The translations under genes and the position numbers were made by a program. Under the pieces are notes generated by a model, which had not been told where the DNA came from, searched no databases, and saw only the letters and a program-made list of their open reading frames with translations. From contig MSJH02000004.1 in assembly GCA_001931875.2 (NCBI GenBank), positions 1 to 27,857 on the forward strand: a stretch of DNA of 27,857 bases. The letters are read 5' to 3'. Of this stretch, positions 17,500 to 27,396 are shown one piece after another. Source of the stretch: Byssochlamys sp. IMV 00236 (Eukaryota; Ascomycota; Eurotiomycetes; Eurotiales; Thermoascaceae). Every line of letters starts with the position of its first letter. Within the stretch, counting starts at the first letter, position 1.

Positions 17500-18906
17500 T
17501 TACACTCTCAACTTCTTTTTCATGCCTTTCCAGAAGGCACTTTGATCCTTTGGATGAACGTCTTGATCTAACCAATTCTTTGATTCTATCTTTCTTTGTA
17601 TTTCATCATAATCACTTGGTTTCCAAACAGCATTTTGTAAGTCGTCAATTTCTTTAGACACGGATAATCTTGCTTGTAATTGATCTGTAAACTCCTTATA
17701 GTACATTGCATCTGATATTTCTTTATCCAGTTCATGTAGACTTGAAAATGACTGAGGTCCACCCACCGCATCTACCGACATGTGTTTGTACACAGGTAGT
17801 CGGGAGGACGACGACGTGCTCTCGGTCACAGCTGACCTGGGTCTAAATGAGGTATTTGGTGACTCGACAGGTATAGGTGGTAGAGGTGCCGAAGGAGGAG
17901 GTGATGCAGGAGGGAGCGCTGCGCCTTTCCAACGAGCAATATGCGACCGTCTTCTTTGTTGCGAGCTTTTAGAGGTGACAGACGAACGAGCAGATGTGCG
18001 GTCAGTGTATTCTTCTTCTTCATCTTGTTTATCTTGTTTATCTGAAGCCATGCTTGATGCCGAGATGACGCTTTCGCTTTTTCTACTTGGATACATTTGC
18101 TTTATCTTTTGCTCGTACATTTTATTGACGACTTCATCTTTTTCTTTCAGCTGGTTCATCAGTGTTTCTACCTTGGCCTCAATATACATTGATTGTGACT
18201 GACATTGTCTCTTGAGTTCTTTTGCTGACTGCTCCATATCCTCCAGCTTGGCTTCACTTTCTTCTAGTCTATCACCAACCGAGACGACCATCATCTCATA
18301 CTCATCCTTAGCTGTATTTAGCTCTTCAAGTATCTGTCGTAAATCGATTATTTCTCGTTGTACGTCTCGAATGTCGATCACATCGTTTACAGACTGTTGT
18401 GCTCTTAGTGTTTGGTTTTCTTCAGTCAAGTATTCGATTTGTTCTGATAGCTGTTCAATAAGAGCGCCTTGCATCGTCAACAGCTGACTCTGTTGTTCAC
18501 TCCGTGACTTGACTGTACTCAGTTCCTTGAGTGTATCTTCATATTTGTCCTGAAGCTCAGCGAGTTGTCTCTTTTCAGAACTGGGTATCGTGTCAGTAGT
18601 AGGTATCATATGAGGTGGTAACTTTGTTGCATTAAAATCCGATTTTCTACGTACAGTTGGGTTAAAAAAGGTAGATTCCTTATCTTGTGAGCCAGAGGAT
18701 GTTGACCGAGAACGACTGTCTGTTAACTTTTTAGGTTGTGGTTGTTGTTGTTCAGTGGGTGTAGCGTTTGGGTCCTCAAAGGCTTTATTTAGTACAGAGA
18801 CGACAGCTAAACTCTTGATACGTTGTAGTTCTTTATCAACATGGCGTTGAGTGATCGATTGCTTTTTCGTACGCCACCTTTCGTTTGTTCCTGAAGAAGA
18901 GTCCAT
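17500..18906 (-). CDS. Coiled-coil protein of unknown function
   Basis: A single exon encodes 468 residues. The N-terminal 110 residues are polar and low complexity (Gln/Pro run EQQQPQPKK, Ser-rich SRSRSTSSGS). Residues about 110-270 show dense heptad-like Leu/Ile spacing with Glu/Lys/Gln, for example LAELQDKYEDTLKELSTV and QLSEQIEYLTEENQTLRA, typical of a long parallel coiled coil. A Ser- and Pro-rich linker follows (PPASPPPSAPLPPIP, about 335). The C-terminal 80 residues are charged and helix-like, ending FWKGMKKKLRV. There is no signal peptide or membrane segment. It could be a scaffold or cytoskeletal adaptor, but nothing in the sequence identifies a partner. The Pro-rich segment could bind SH3 or profilin-type domains (inference). 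Confidence 0.8.
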   Translation of the reverse strand: MDSSSGTNERWRTKKQSITQRHVDKELQRIKSLAVVSVLNKAFEDPNATPTEQQQPQPKKLTDSRSRSTSSGSQDKESTFFNPTVRRKSDFNATKLPPHMIPTTDTIPSSEKRQLAELQDKYEDTLKELSTVKSRSEQQSQLLTMQGALIEQLSEQIEYLTEENQTLRAQQSVNDVIDIRDVQREIIDLRQILEELNTAKDEYEMMVVSVGDRLEESEAKLEDMEQSAKELKRQCQSQSMYIEAKVETLMNQLKEKDEVVNKMYEQKIKQMYPSRKSESVISASSMASDKQDKQDEEEEYTDRTSARSSVTSKSSQQRRRSHIARWKGAALPPASPPPSAPLPPIPVESPNTSFRPRSAVTESTSSSSRLPVYKHMSVDAVGGPQSFSSLHELDKEISDAMYYKEFTDQLQARLSVSKEIDDLQNAVWKPSDYDEIQRKIESKNWLDQDVHPKDQSAFWKGMKKKLRV

Positions 18907-19968
18907 AATAAAATTATATATAAGAGAGAGAAAAGAAAAACGAGATTCGGAGTTGTTGTTGTTATTAACAACAATAACACAATGATTTAACCTAAATGGA
19001 AACCAATTAAATTTATTTGTGGACGAGGTGATTTTTTTTTTTGAGAGTCTGTTTTATAAGATGATTATGCCAACAACTCTAATAAATGAATTTAATTTAA
19101 AGCCTCCTTTTTTTTCTGTGGACTTGCATGTCTCCAAGCTGCAGTTACATTTGACAACATTTCATTTTTTTTATGATATTTAAAATAGGTGTATGCCTCC
19201 GCACGATAAGAGTATCATTCATTGCTTGGGTTTAATAGTCATAATGAGGGCCATAAAAATGTCTCAATGTCATTTATGTATCTGTTGTTTACGAGATCCA
19301 TGAATACGTTATTTTTATATAAAACAAAAATGGTTTCATTGGATCGTCTTTGTAGCATATTTCAGTGTTTATGCCTGTTGTATGCAAAGAGAGATTCTTA
19401 ATACAAAGATGAGTATTATTAAATGAGAATTTTCTAGTTGTCAATGTTATTCAGGTTAAAAGAAAGTATTCTCCACTATAAAATACATACCATGCCCCTC
19501 CATCATTCTTTGACTTTTTGACTTTGTTGTATGGATGGTAGGACATGCAGATGTTTAAGGGTGATTGTTTACTATAAAGATCGACAAAACGATTGAAGCT
19601 TAGCAATAGAAAAGTAAAGCAATAAAGTTAATTGATCTAAATTTGCCTCCAATCTAAAGTTAAACAAGAGAGAGTTTCCCCCTCAGGATCGTCATTTGCT
19701 TTATTGGGTGGTTCAATAAGGTTTTACTTTGTGTCAATAAAAAAAAAGAGGGAGAAATGGCGCTATTCATTTATGTAGCAGTAAATTACATACATGCTCA
19801 ATGTTTATCTTTAAGTGATACACATATATAGGAAAAGCCTTTTATTGTTCATGTAATCTATTCTCCCCTTTATGATTTCTTGTGTGTGTGTATATATGAA
19901 AAAGAGAAAGAGATACGCCTTATACACTTGCAAAAAAAAAAATCTTTTTTTATATCTTTCTTTCATTC
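18907..19968. promoter_or_regulatory. Divergent 1.06-kb promoter region
   Basis: It separates the start codons of the coiled-coil gene (minus) and the SUR7-like gene (plus). A CCAAT box (19003-19007) lies about 100 nt upstream of the coiled-coil start. TATA-rich sequence occurs close to both starts (TTATATATAAG near 18915 and TATATATGAA near 19891). No coding sequence was recognised between them. Confidence 0.45.
18956..18974. repeat. Perfect 9-bp inverted repeat upstream of the coiled-coil gene
   Basis: TTGTTGTTA and TAACAACAA are separated by a single T. The repeat lies 50-68 nt upstream of the start codon at 18906, in the leader or promoter. It could be a protein-binding site or simply a by-product of the surrounding GTT/AAC triplet richness. 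Confidence 0.45.
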
Positions 19969-20739
19969 ATGAGAAAGTTTCGTATCAAAAAAGAGCCGTT
20001 CAGTCGAACAGGCTTCTTTTTCACCTTTTTAGGTTTTCTACTCATCTTGTTATGTTTAATTGGTTGTCAGACACCTGGTTCAAAGAGTCTTTATTTTGTT
20101 AAAGTAACAGATGCACCCAGTTATAAAGGATCGCCCATGTCAGCTTATTATGGCTGGAGAGGATATTGTATTGACGATGGACAAACAAACTGTTATGGTC
20201 ATGACGTTCTTGTTGTGCCATTAGGTATATACATGTTTATAATCATGACCATCATCATCTCATTCTTTCCTTGATTAGATGTTTCCATCAGCAACAGTCT
20301 CAACATCACTTATCCCCGACTATTTACCGATGCCATCAGCCCAGATACAGATTTGAATCCTGGAGCAGCACCTAACCCAGCACATGATCCCAAGATATTT
20401 CCAGCAGCTGTACTCTGTTTGCTCTGTAGTGGTGTCTCTCTCTTCTTGGGATTTTGGAAATGGTATCAGCCTCATAAATATGCTGATCAACACTACACAC
20501 GTGGCTTCTTGGCAGCCTCATCCGCTGTACTTGCTCTCTTATTGGTCGCTCTCAGCTCAGTCATGTATCAGAATGCTGTCTATGAGCTCAATGTGATGTA
20601 TCCCAACTTGGTTGCAAGTGAGGGACCAAGTATGATCATGGTGGGTGTTGCCTTTGGCTCATTCTTTATAGCCGCTATTGGATTACTCAGAGGCGTACTT
20701 AATGCAGACATGAGTACAGAAGGTTATAATGCTATTTAG
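19969..20739 (+). CDS. SUR7/PalI-family four-transmembrane plasma-membrane protein
   Basis: Exons 19969-20224 and 20279-20739 give 238 residues, and the 54-nt intron is GT-AG. A basic cytosolic N terminus (MRKFRIKKEPFSR) leads into TM1 (about 15-37). An extracellular loop contains GWRGYCIDDGQTNCYG, a W-x3-C-x7-C claudin/SUR7-type motif, and an N-glycosylation site NIT. Three more hydrophobic helices follow: FPAAVLCLLCSGVSLFLGF, the LAASSAVLALLLVAL segment, and MIMVGVAFGSFFIAAIGLL. This topology is that of Sur7/Fmp45/Pun1-like eisosome or cell-wall-stress proteins and of PalI pH-response proteins. The fungal subfamily cannot be fixed, and direct eisosome membership is only an inference. Confidence 0.85.
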
Positions 20740-20817
20740 TTTTTTCCTTTTATTAAATTTGTAAATAAACATGTTGCTTTTTTATAATAATTATATGTAA
20801 AAAATAGGGGGCCTTTC

Positions 20818-22185
20818 TTAATAGAATTCTTTATCACTTCTTATACGCTTTGGATTGTTATTCATGATTGTAGATGCTCTCTTTCTTGAGTTTTTGCCTT
20901 GTTCTTCAGGATGAGAAGAAGAAGAAGAAGGAGGGCCTGGGAGATATTAATATGGTGATCAATATATAAATATTTATACTTACCAAAGGTATTATTGTTA
21001 TTATTATTATTATTATAATATTTCACTTCGGGTGGTGGACTCGAAGGAAATCCAATCTGTCTTTGTTCTTCTGGTTCCTCTTTTCCATCTATCAAAGATC
21101 GACGTTGATAGACTGGAGTGAAATGAGAAGGATTATCATGTACATGATAAGGAGGTTGATTTCTATTTAAGCGATAGTCGTGAGGATGGTTGATCAGGTA
21201 CATACTACCATTTTCTGGATTATGGTTGTCATGATGATGGTGATGATTATGATTCTCTGTAGGAGACAGTGCACGCATGGTCACTATATAAATAGTGTTG
21301 GTTTATATAAATATTTATTTGTTATTTACACTTACTTTCTTGATTGATACTAGGCAAATAATGCTGTTGAGGAGGTTTCCCCCACTGCTGTAACTGATAG
21401 TCATTTTTGTAATAGCCTTTGGATGGCAGCATAAATGGCAAATTCGTATTCGTAGGCGCTGTCGTAGATGAAGAAGATGGAGGAGGGGGTATCGACAGAA
21501 AGATGGAGGGATCTTCAACAAAGAGAGGATAAAGAATATCAAATATTCTGAATTTTGTGGCTAAATCTTTAGCTCGACTAAAGGTGATCCTACAACATAC
21601 AAAGTGTTATGAATCATTTTTTACAACTTGAGAAACTTACCAGACGCCCTTGAGGTGCATTGCTCCTACTTTAACGACCACGCGACCTTTTTCGTTCTTC
21701 AGGATGCCATCTCGTTTACCTCGAGACATACCAACGACATTGAGCAGTTTAGTGCCATTGATCATGTCATTATCTAAAAGAGATGAGTCATTCCGTTGAT
21801 GTGGGGGAGACTAAGGATTACCTTGACGACGAGCTACGCAAACGCTCTTGGCGTCGACTTGGTAACATATCGTGCCTTCGTCTTCCCAGACGGTTGTAGT
21901 TAACTTGGGCCTCTGAGGGGGAGGCATGGTAAAGGATGTGTTATAATTATGATACCCGACTGCCTGAGGACGAGATGGGGGAGGTAGTGGTGAAGAGGAA
22001 TTCCAAGATAATCCTAAAGAACTAGGAGTTTCATGTTGTCGATGATCGTCTTGTGTTGCATTATCATAAGGTCTGTTATGAGAACTCTCTGATAAAGAAG
22101 ACGAACGAAAGTCTGGAGAGGATATCATGTAGCTGTTGGTTGAGTTGGATGAAGAATATACACTATTCGGATAGATGCCTTCCAT
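20818..22185 (-). CDS. APSES-domain transcription factor (StuA/Efg1/Phd1 type)
   Basis: Five exons (22185-21822, 21773-21641, 21589-21336, 21283-20984, 20936-20818) give 389 residues in frame. The APSES DNA-binding domain spans about 95-195, starting [39 protein letters not shown] and HLKGVWI follow in the order and spacing of StuA/Efg1 proteins, which bind an MluI-box-like E-box and control hyphal morphogenesis and sporulation in ascomycetes. Outside it the protein is disordered: a Ser-rich N terminus, proline runs, a His/Asn-rich tract ([12 protein letters not shown]), a run of eight Asn and a run of five Ser. The C terminus has basic KNSRKRAS and PKRIRS clusters, a likely nuclear signal, as in StuA. 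A role in mucoralean development is inferred from the family. Confidence 0.92.
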
Positions 22186-22257
22186 CTTTATGTATATAGA
22201 TTTAAACAGATGGATTTTATTAAGGGTCAAATGTGTGGCAATATATAATAAACTTAC
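22186..22257 (-). promoter_or_regulatory. Possible leader intron ending at the APSES gene start codon
   Basis: A GTAAGT donor (first base 22257) and an AAG acceptor directly before the ATG bracket 72 nt of A/T-rich sequence. StuA/Efg1-type genes often have long, regulated 5' leaders in other fungi, so splicing here would be plausible. It is not proven. Confidence 0.3.
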
Positions 22258-22853
22258 ATTTTTGAAAGATATAAAATATGTAGAATGATTAAAAAAAGAA
22301 AGAGTAAGTAAAGTAAAGAAAAAAGGGACAAAAGAAAAAGAAAAAAAAAAGTTCTTTTTTTTCTGTTATAAGCAAAGTATAAATGTGTAAGTGGCAAAAT
22401 ATGTTTTAATTGTTTACATGTATCTCTATGCTTTAATTGATTATCTGTCTATTTACTGCAGCGGGCATTACCTGCATATATTGAGGCCTACCTATTTACG
22501 GATGAGTTACCCGAGGGCTAAAGAGAAAAAAAAATATTTTTTTACCTTTTTAAACTATTTCTCCTTTCCCTTATAAAACGGAAGCATGAAATAAACATGG
22601 TTTCATAGATAGAGCAAGTGTCGAACCTTGTGATAGTATATACATTTTTACCTCGTTTGACCAAAATAAATGCAATGCAAGGTAATGCTATGCAAACCAA
22701 AAAAAAAAAAAAATATAAAACAGTTCTCTTATAAAAAGAAATGTATATGAAAATGACTAAAAGTACACGCATATGCAGGATGATGCATTAAACAACTAAA
22801 CTAAAAAAAAAAAAAAAATTCTTTATTCAAGAACAAAAAAAATGCAGGAGATG
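22258..22853. other. Promoter/leader region of the APSES gene and 3' flank of the ARB2 gene
   Basis: No gene is seen in these 596 bp. It has A-runs at about 22339-22350, 22699-22713 and 22803-22818. On the minus strand an AATAAA (22822-22827) lies about 27 nt after the downstream stop of the ARB2 gene. The rest is presumed APSES promoter. Confidence 0.45.
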
Positions 22854-24485
22854 TTATTGAATACTTGTGATTTCCAAATGCTCTTTTAGTTCTTCCAGTT
22901 GCTCCTCTGTAACATCATTTTCAAATTCATCTTCATCGTCTTTTATTTCTGGTTCAATGTCTCCCATCTTGACGAATATAAAGTTCATGATATCATCTAT
23001 GCATTCTGTCAAGGTGAAATCTGCAATTTCCTGATCTATAGTGATATATAAAAAGGGTGAGTCCTTTTTTTTTTTTGCTTACATAGATGAAACCTTACTT
23101 GACGAAATGCATGTACAGCCAAATCTGGGATCAGTAATTATCCCTCCTTTTTCCTTTTGGCTCACAGTCCAATTGACACAATTCTGTTAAAGTGGTTATT
23201 AAGCTACAATCAAAATATACACATGTATATTACATCAAATAACCATGTACGAAGACTAGTGTTCTTGATCATATCTCTCGAGTGAACACTGTTGGCCATG
23301 GCTGTACATATAAATCTATTCTTGTATTCAGCAACTATATGAAGTAAGTTAAAATCAAATATACATCAAACATTCATGTATAGAACTGTACAGTTTACAT
23401 CCAGAGCTTGAGTTAACGCATGTCCTCCCCAGTCAAGTGTCAATGCAGCCAATTTCTGCGCCTTGGTATGTCTATGTTGTTTATGTGTTTAACAAACACA
23501 ACAGACGTATACACGTGTTTTAACTTGCCTTATAAAATGATCAAATACATAGCGACAGTGTTCTTCAGGGCCTTCACTGCCTATTCTATGTATAAGCCTA
23601 TGTTTTGTCTTTTTGTTATTAGTATTTACCAGGCACAAGTGTAATGTTGACGCTATGTGGTTCTGGATATTCCTGATAAATATTATTACACTGCATGTGG
23701 GAAATATTGACCTTGTCTTACCCATGCTCTGTTCTTATACCAGTAATTCCCATTGGGATTGAAGATAATGACTTCATACCCTTTCTCTCTTACTCTTCTG
23801 GTTGTATCCATCACGGATCCTGTCTGTTTAGCTTTGATATGAGTTTATCTATAATACATTTTTTTAAATTCCTCACATAAATGTTTTCATCACACATCAC
23901 TCTTCTACTCCATTGTCCAATCCTATTATAAAGTGTGTGTGTGTAAGGATTGTTCCTTGTTATTCATCATGATTTACCTTGTATTGTTGCCAGAAATAAA
24001 AAGAATCAATTTATCCGTGGTTGTTAAAGCATTAGGTCTAAAGTTCAATTAGTATAAATGTTGGTCATATACAGATATAATCTACGTCATGTAAATATAA
24101 GAATGAGGATCCTTGGCTGGATCAGCATCGACAGGAATAATCTTTTTCTGGAAATTAAAAGGTTCCTCCACAAGTTTCTTTTCTACTTCTTCTCCAATGA
24201 TATCTAAACGAGTATTAATACACTACCTTTTTTAGTATTGTTATTCTTACTGATAAATGCTTTATAACGTTGTTCATTATAAGCTCTGTCTTTGGGTAAA
24301 TATTCAAATACATATGGCTCATCTATAAGATGTCATTAGTACACATGTCGCGTCTTTTTCTTTTTTTGTTTACCTGTTGTCTTACTTCTGATCTCTCCAT
24401 TTTCTTTCAAAACATAGCCAAAGCCTTCAAGCGTGTCTGGTATCTCGGGCTTTACTTCTCTAACAACCTTTCTTCTTCTGTACAT
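22854..24485 (-). CDS. ARB2/FAM172-domain protein (alpha/beta-hydrolase-like fold), 12 exons
   Basis: Exons are 24485-24374, 24322-24251, 24203-24086, 24037-23978, 23922-23877, 23823-23722, 23672-23630, 23580-23529, 23471-23392, 23334-23234, 23183-23099 and 23036-22854, about 350 residues. The order matches animal FAM172A and the Arb2 domain: LEGFGYVLKENGEIR, EPYVFEY, QKKIIPVDAD, LTTTDKLILF, GQWSRRVMCDEN, GYEVIIFNPNGNY, GPEEHCRYVFDHFI, LTLDWGG, TAMANSVHS. Arb2 is an argonaute-complex subunit in fission yeast, and FAM172A acts in nuclear co-transcriptional regulation. The usual AHSYGG nucleophile motif reads TLDWGG here, with Asp215 replacing Ser. Intron 8 (23472-23528) fits best as GC-AG. In the last exon the frame meets TGA at 22954-22956, but shifting one base at the A4 run near 22979-22983 opens a natural acidic C terminus to 22854. 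See the findings. Confidence 0.8.
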
Positions 24486-25166
24486 GTTTGAAATATTTGA
24501 ATGGATAAAAGAAGTACAGGTTGACCAAATTAAGCTTTTTTTTTATGTATGACGTGCGCCGATTGATTATTATTCCATCGTCAAACAATTGACTTAGTCC
24601 ATGGACTTTCTAGGCTTCCACAAACTCTTCTAATAGCTTATACACACAATTTATGCCCTTTCTTAAGGTTTTTAAAAAAGGAGACTTATTATCAACGAGT
24701 CAACCGAGTTCTTCTTTGTTGTATTGCCGCCCTCTTTTGTCAGACACATGTGCTCAGGGGGAGTGAACCTTTCGTATCCTTTCCGGGTAAAGATGGAGTA
24801 TGAATTTGTCCTTCTTACTGGATCTCAAAAATCGATCTAACTTTTTTACTGGCGACTGTAACATACAACAATCATGTCAAAACATAAATATTCTTCTTTA
24901 AAGAAAGAGAGAAAGTAGTCTTAAATACCAAATTATGTACGCACAAAAGTATCTTGTCATTTCATCACTCTCTTCTTGCTCTTTAATTAAATGTCTGTAA
25001 TATATATATATATACATACACTATATATATATGTGTGTGTGTGCAACTTAAAACTGACAACATTTTTTTTTTTCCCCTTCTTTCTCTCTCTCTCTTTTTC
25101 TTTTTTTTATCATACCCTCTTTTTTTTTTATATATCACAGAGATACCCTTTTATATATAATACCAA
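24486..25166. promoter_or_regulatory. Divergent promoter between the ARB2 and dynein light intermediate chain genes
   Basis: The 681 bp contain no gene. On the dynein side there is a TA/TG microsatellite (25000-25044), then a long CT-rich tract (about 25058-25118) and TATATAAT just before the start codon. CT-rich leaders of this kind are common in fungal promoters. Confidence 0.5.
25000..25044. repeat. TA/TG dinucleotide microsatellite
   Basis: TA repeats, a CATACAC interruption, more TA repeats and a GT run follow each other without unique sequence. It lies 120-165 nt upstream of the dynein light intermediate chain start. Confidence 0.8.
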
Positions 25167-25609
25167 ATGCTGGATTCTGTAACGCCTTCACAAAGTGTCT
25201 CTATTACTTCTATTGCAGGACAACAGCAAGTACTCAATATACCCGAGAAAGACGAAATTTGGTCAAGTATTCTCAAAGACGTGGCTGCAACTAAAGTCGT
25301 GCCTACCAAAAATGTCTTGATTCTTGGTAATTCTTCAATATTTGTCTTATTTTATTTAACCTCTCATTTCTCCCAAAAAAGGTGAACCTGGTGTGGGTAA
25401 ATCAACCTTGATTCATTACTTACGAAATGATCCTGGCCCACAACAGCCAAAAATGACAGTGGACGAGTCAGCACCTGTGAATAACAATATCAAAAGTCAT
25501 TATACCCAAAATATCAAAACACCTATTGACTCCCAAGAGAAACGAAATGATTTGGCTTTGGGATATTCGTTTATAGATGTCAAGGACGAAGAAAATGAGG
25601 GTAAATATG

Positions 25610-25640
<31 letters not shown>

Positions 25641-27359
25641 CCTGGGCTAAAATATATCTCTATAGCCGTGGCAAGACTCGGCTGCTATCAACTGGGATTA
25701 TCTTCCCCTGAATTTTTGCCACTCTTGAAATTTGCTATACGATCTGAAACAGTTGCAGATGCTTGTGTTCTCATCCTATTGGATTGGACACGTCCCTGGA
25801 AATTTATGGAAACTTTGATGCGCTGGATAAATATCACGAATTACCTTGTAGATGAGATCTGTAAAGAGAATACAAATGGTGCTTGGAGCCAAGGCAAAGC
25901 CATGATGGATGAGCTAAGAGAGACATGTAAGTTAATCTTATAGGACCGCATATATTTATATTTTATAATGTAGTGGAACATTATTTACAAACATACACTG
26001 AGCCATCCAGTGGAATGATCTTGACAGCTTCTACTTCTACAAGTTCCATTGCGACAACCAACACGACCTTGACCAACTTGAATACAGCCGCATCTAATCA
26101 TGCTGATCAAGTCGTCCTACCTTTGACCCAAGGTTGTCTAACTACTAACCTTGGTATACCTATCATTGTTGTTTGCTGCAAGGTATTTTTATATTTATAT
26201 ATAAACATGACTCTTTTAAGTAAAAAAAAAAAAATAGAGTGACGCAATGAACGTATTGGAGCAAACACACGATTACAACGAAGATCAATTTGATTTCATT
26301 CAACAATGCTTACGATGTATTTGCATGAAATGTAAAAGAGAAAAAGAGAAATGAATATATACAACCATGGTTAACCCTCTTTCTTTTAGATGGAGCCGCT
26401 TTATTCTATACCTCCAGTTATCAACCTCATACCTATCATCATCTTCGTGAATACATGTTGCATCGTCTATTGTCCAACAATAACAAAACATATCCATTCA
26501 ATGTCAAAGCCCAAGTCATCGAACGTGAGACCGTCCTGGTACCTTCCGGATGGGATTCCTGGGGAAAGATTAAAGTGCTGAGAGAGGGATTTGATTGTGA
26601 AAGTCTGTCAGACAGCTGGGATGAAAACATGGATGCCTTGGCAGATGGACATCAACCGGCAAATACATCAGGTGCCTTGGGTATCTATGAAGAAGCCATT
26701 CCTAATGACGATCTTGGTAATCAGGTAAAATAAGGAAATGAAATCATAAAAAAAAAGTGCTTATTCTGCTGTTTGAAAGCCTCAACATATCTCTGCTGTC
26801 ACTGTCTGTGAAGATGAGCAAGCATTTTATGAGAGACACTTTGAAACGCTTCAAAAGACAAATGACACTATGCGCAAAAACAGTAGTAAACCTGGTCTAG
26901 TCGGTCCTATTGGTGTCACTTCCGCAGCGATTGATCTAACGCGAATTGATCCCAACAAAAACGTAAAATATACTGATATAGTGTGTAAACATATGCTTAT
27001 TTACTTTATCAATTCAGGAGTTTGGTTTAGACAAGAATTTGCTGAAAAGCATAACAGTAACCAATGGTACATCTACAAATGGAAGTACAACCCCTACGTC
27101 AACAGCTGCATCCAATACAATACCCTCACCTGTAGCGGCTGCCACTGCACAAAATGGTCCCTCACACGAAATCATTGCCAATTTCTTCCAATCGCTTTTA
27201 ACCAAAAAGGGGCCTTCTGGTGGAGCTGCCTCGCCTACGGCGTCTCCTTTACTCAGTGGTTTACCGCAGTCCAATGGCCGTGAAGAATCTCACAGACGAC
27301 CTACGATCAGTAGGAAAGATGTACATAAAGAGTTGGATCGAATGAGACAATATACTTGA
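25167..27359 (+). CDS. Cytoplasmic dynein light intermediate chain
   Basis: Eight exons (25167-25326, 25382-25600, 25666-25926, 25974-26182, 26238-26331, 26390-26724, 26780-26962, 27018-27359) give 600 residues in frame. The protein links the dynein-1 heavy chain to cargo adaptors for retrograde transport on microtubules. A Ras-like fold starts with a P-loop, GEPGVGKST (54-62). It continues with ARLGCYQL, LILLDWTRPWKF, PIIVVCCKSDAMNVLEQ, HDYNEDQFDFIQQ, YGAALFYTS and LVPSGWDSWGKI, all in family order. The C-terminal third is disordered, but at 542-548 it keeps NFFQSLL followed by TKKG, the helix that in animals binds Hook, BICD and Spindly adaptors. The end (HKELDRMRQYT) resembles the HAELDRI segment of animals. 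Several introns end in AAG rather than YAG. It converges on CDC8 with 37 bp between stops. Confidence 0.95.
25614..25641 (+). repeat. (TA)n microsatellite in a dynein gene intron
   Basis: Alternating TA fills 28 bases of the 65-nt intron 25601-25665. Confidence 0.85.
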
Positions 27360-27396
27360 TGAATAAACCGTGATTTTATGTGTAAAGTATAATCTG

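Noticed and set aside
17780..18202. 140-codon plus-strand frame inside the coiled-coil gene
   Set aside because: Its Ser/Leu/Cys-rich composition mirrors the Glu/Lys/Arg-rich sense strand, and there is no domain or promoter of its own.
23489..23725. 78-codon minus-strand frame in the ARB2 region
   Set aside because: It is a readthrough of two introns around the real exon encoding EGPEEHCRYVFDHFI.
26870..27283. 137-codon plus-strand frame across the last dynein intron
   Set aside because: It reads through a clear GT-AG intron and then runs out of frame over the real last exon.
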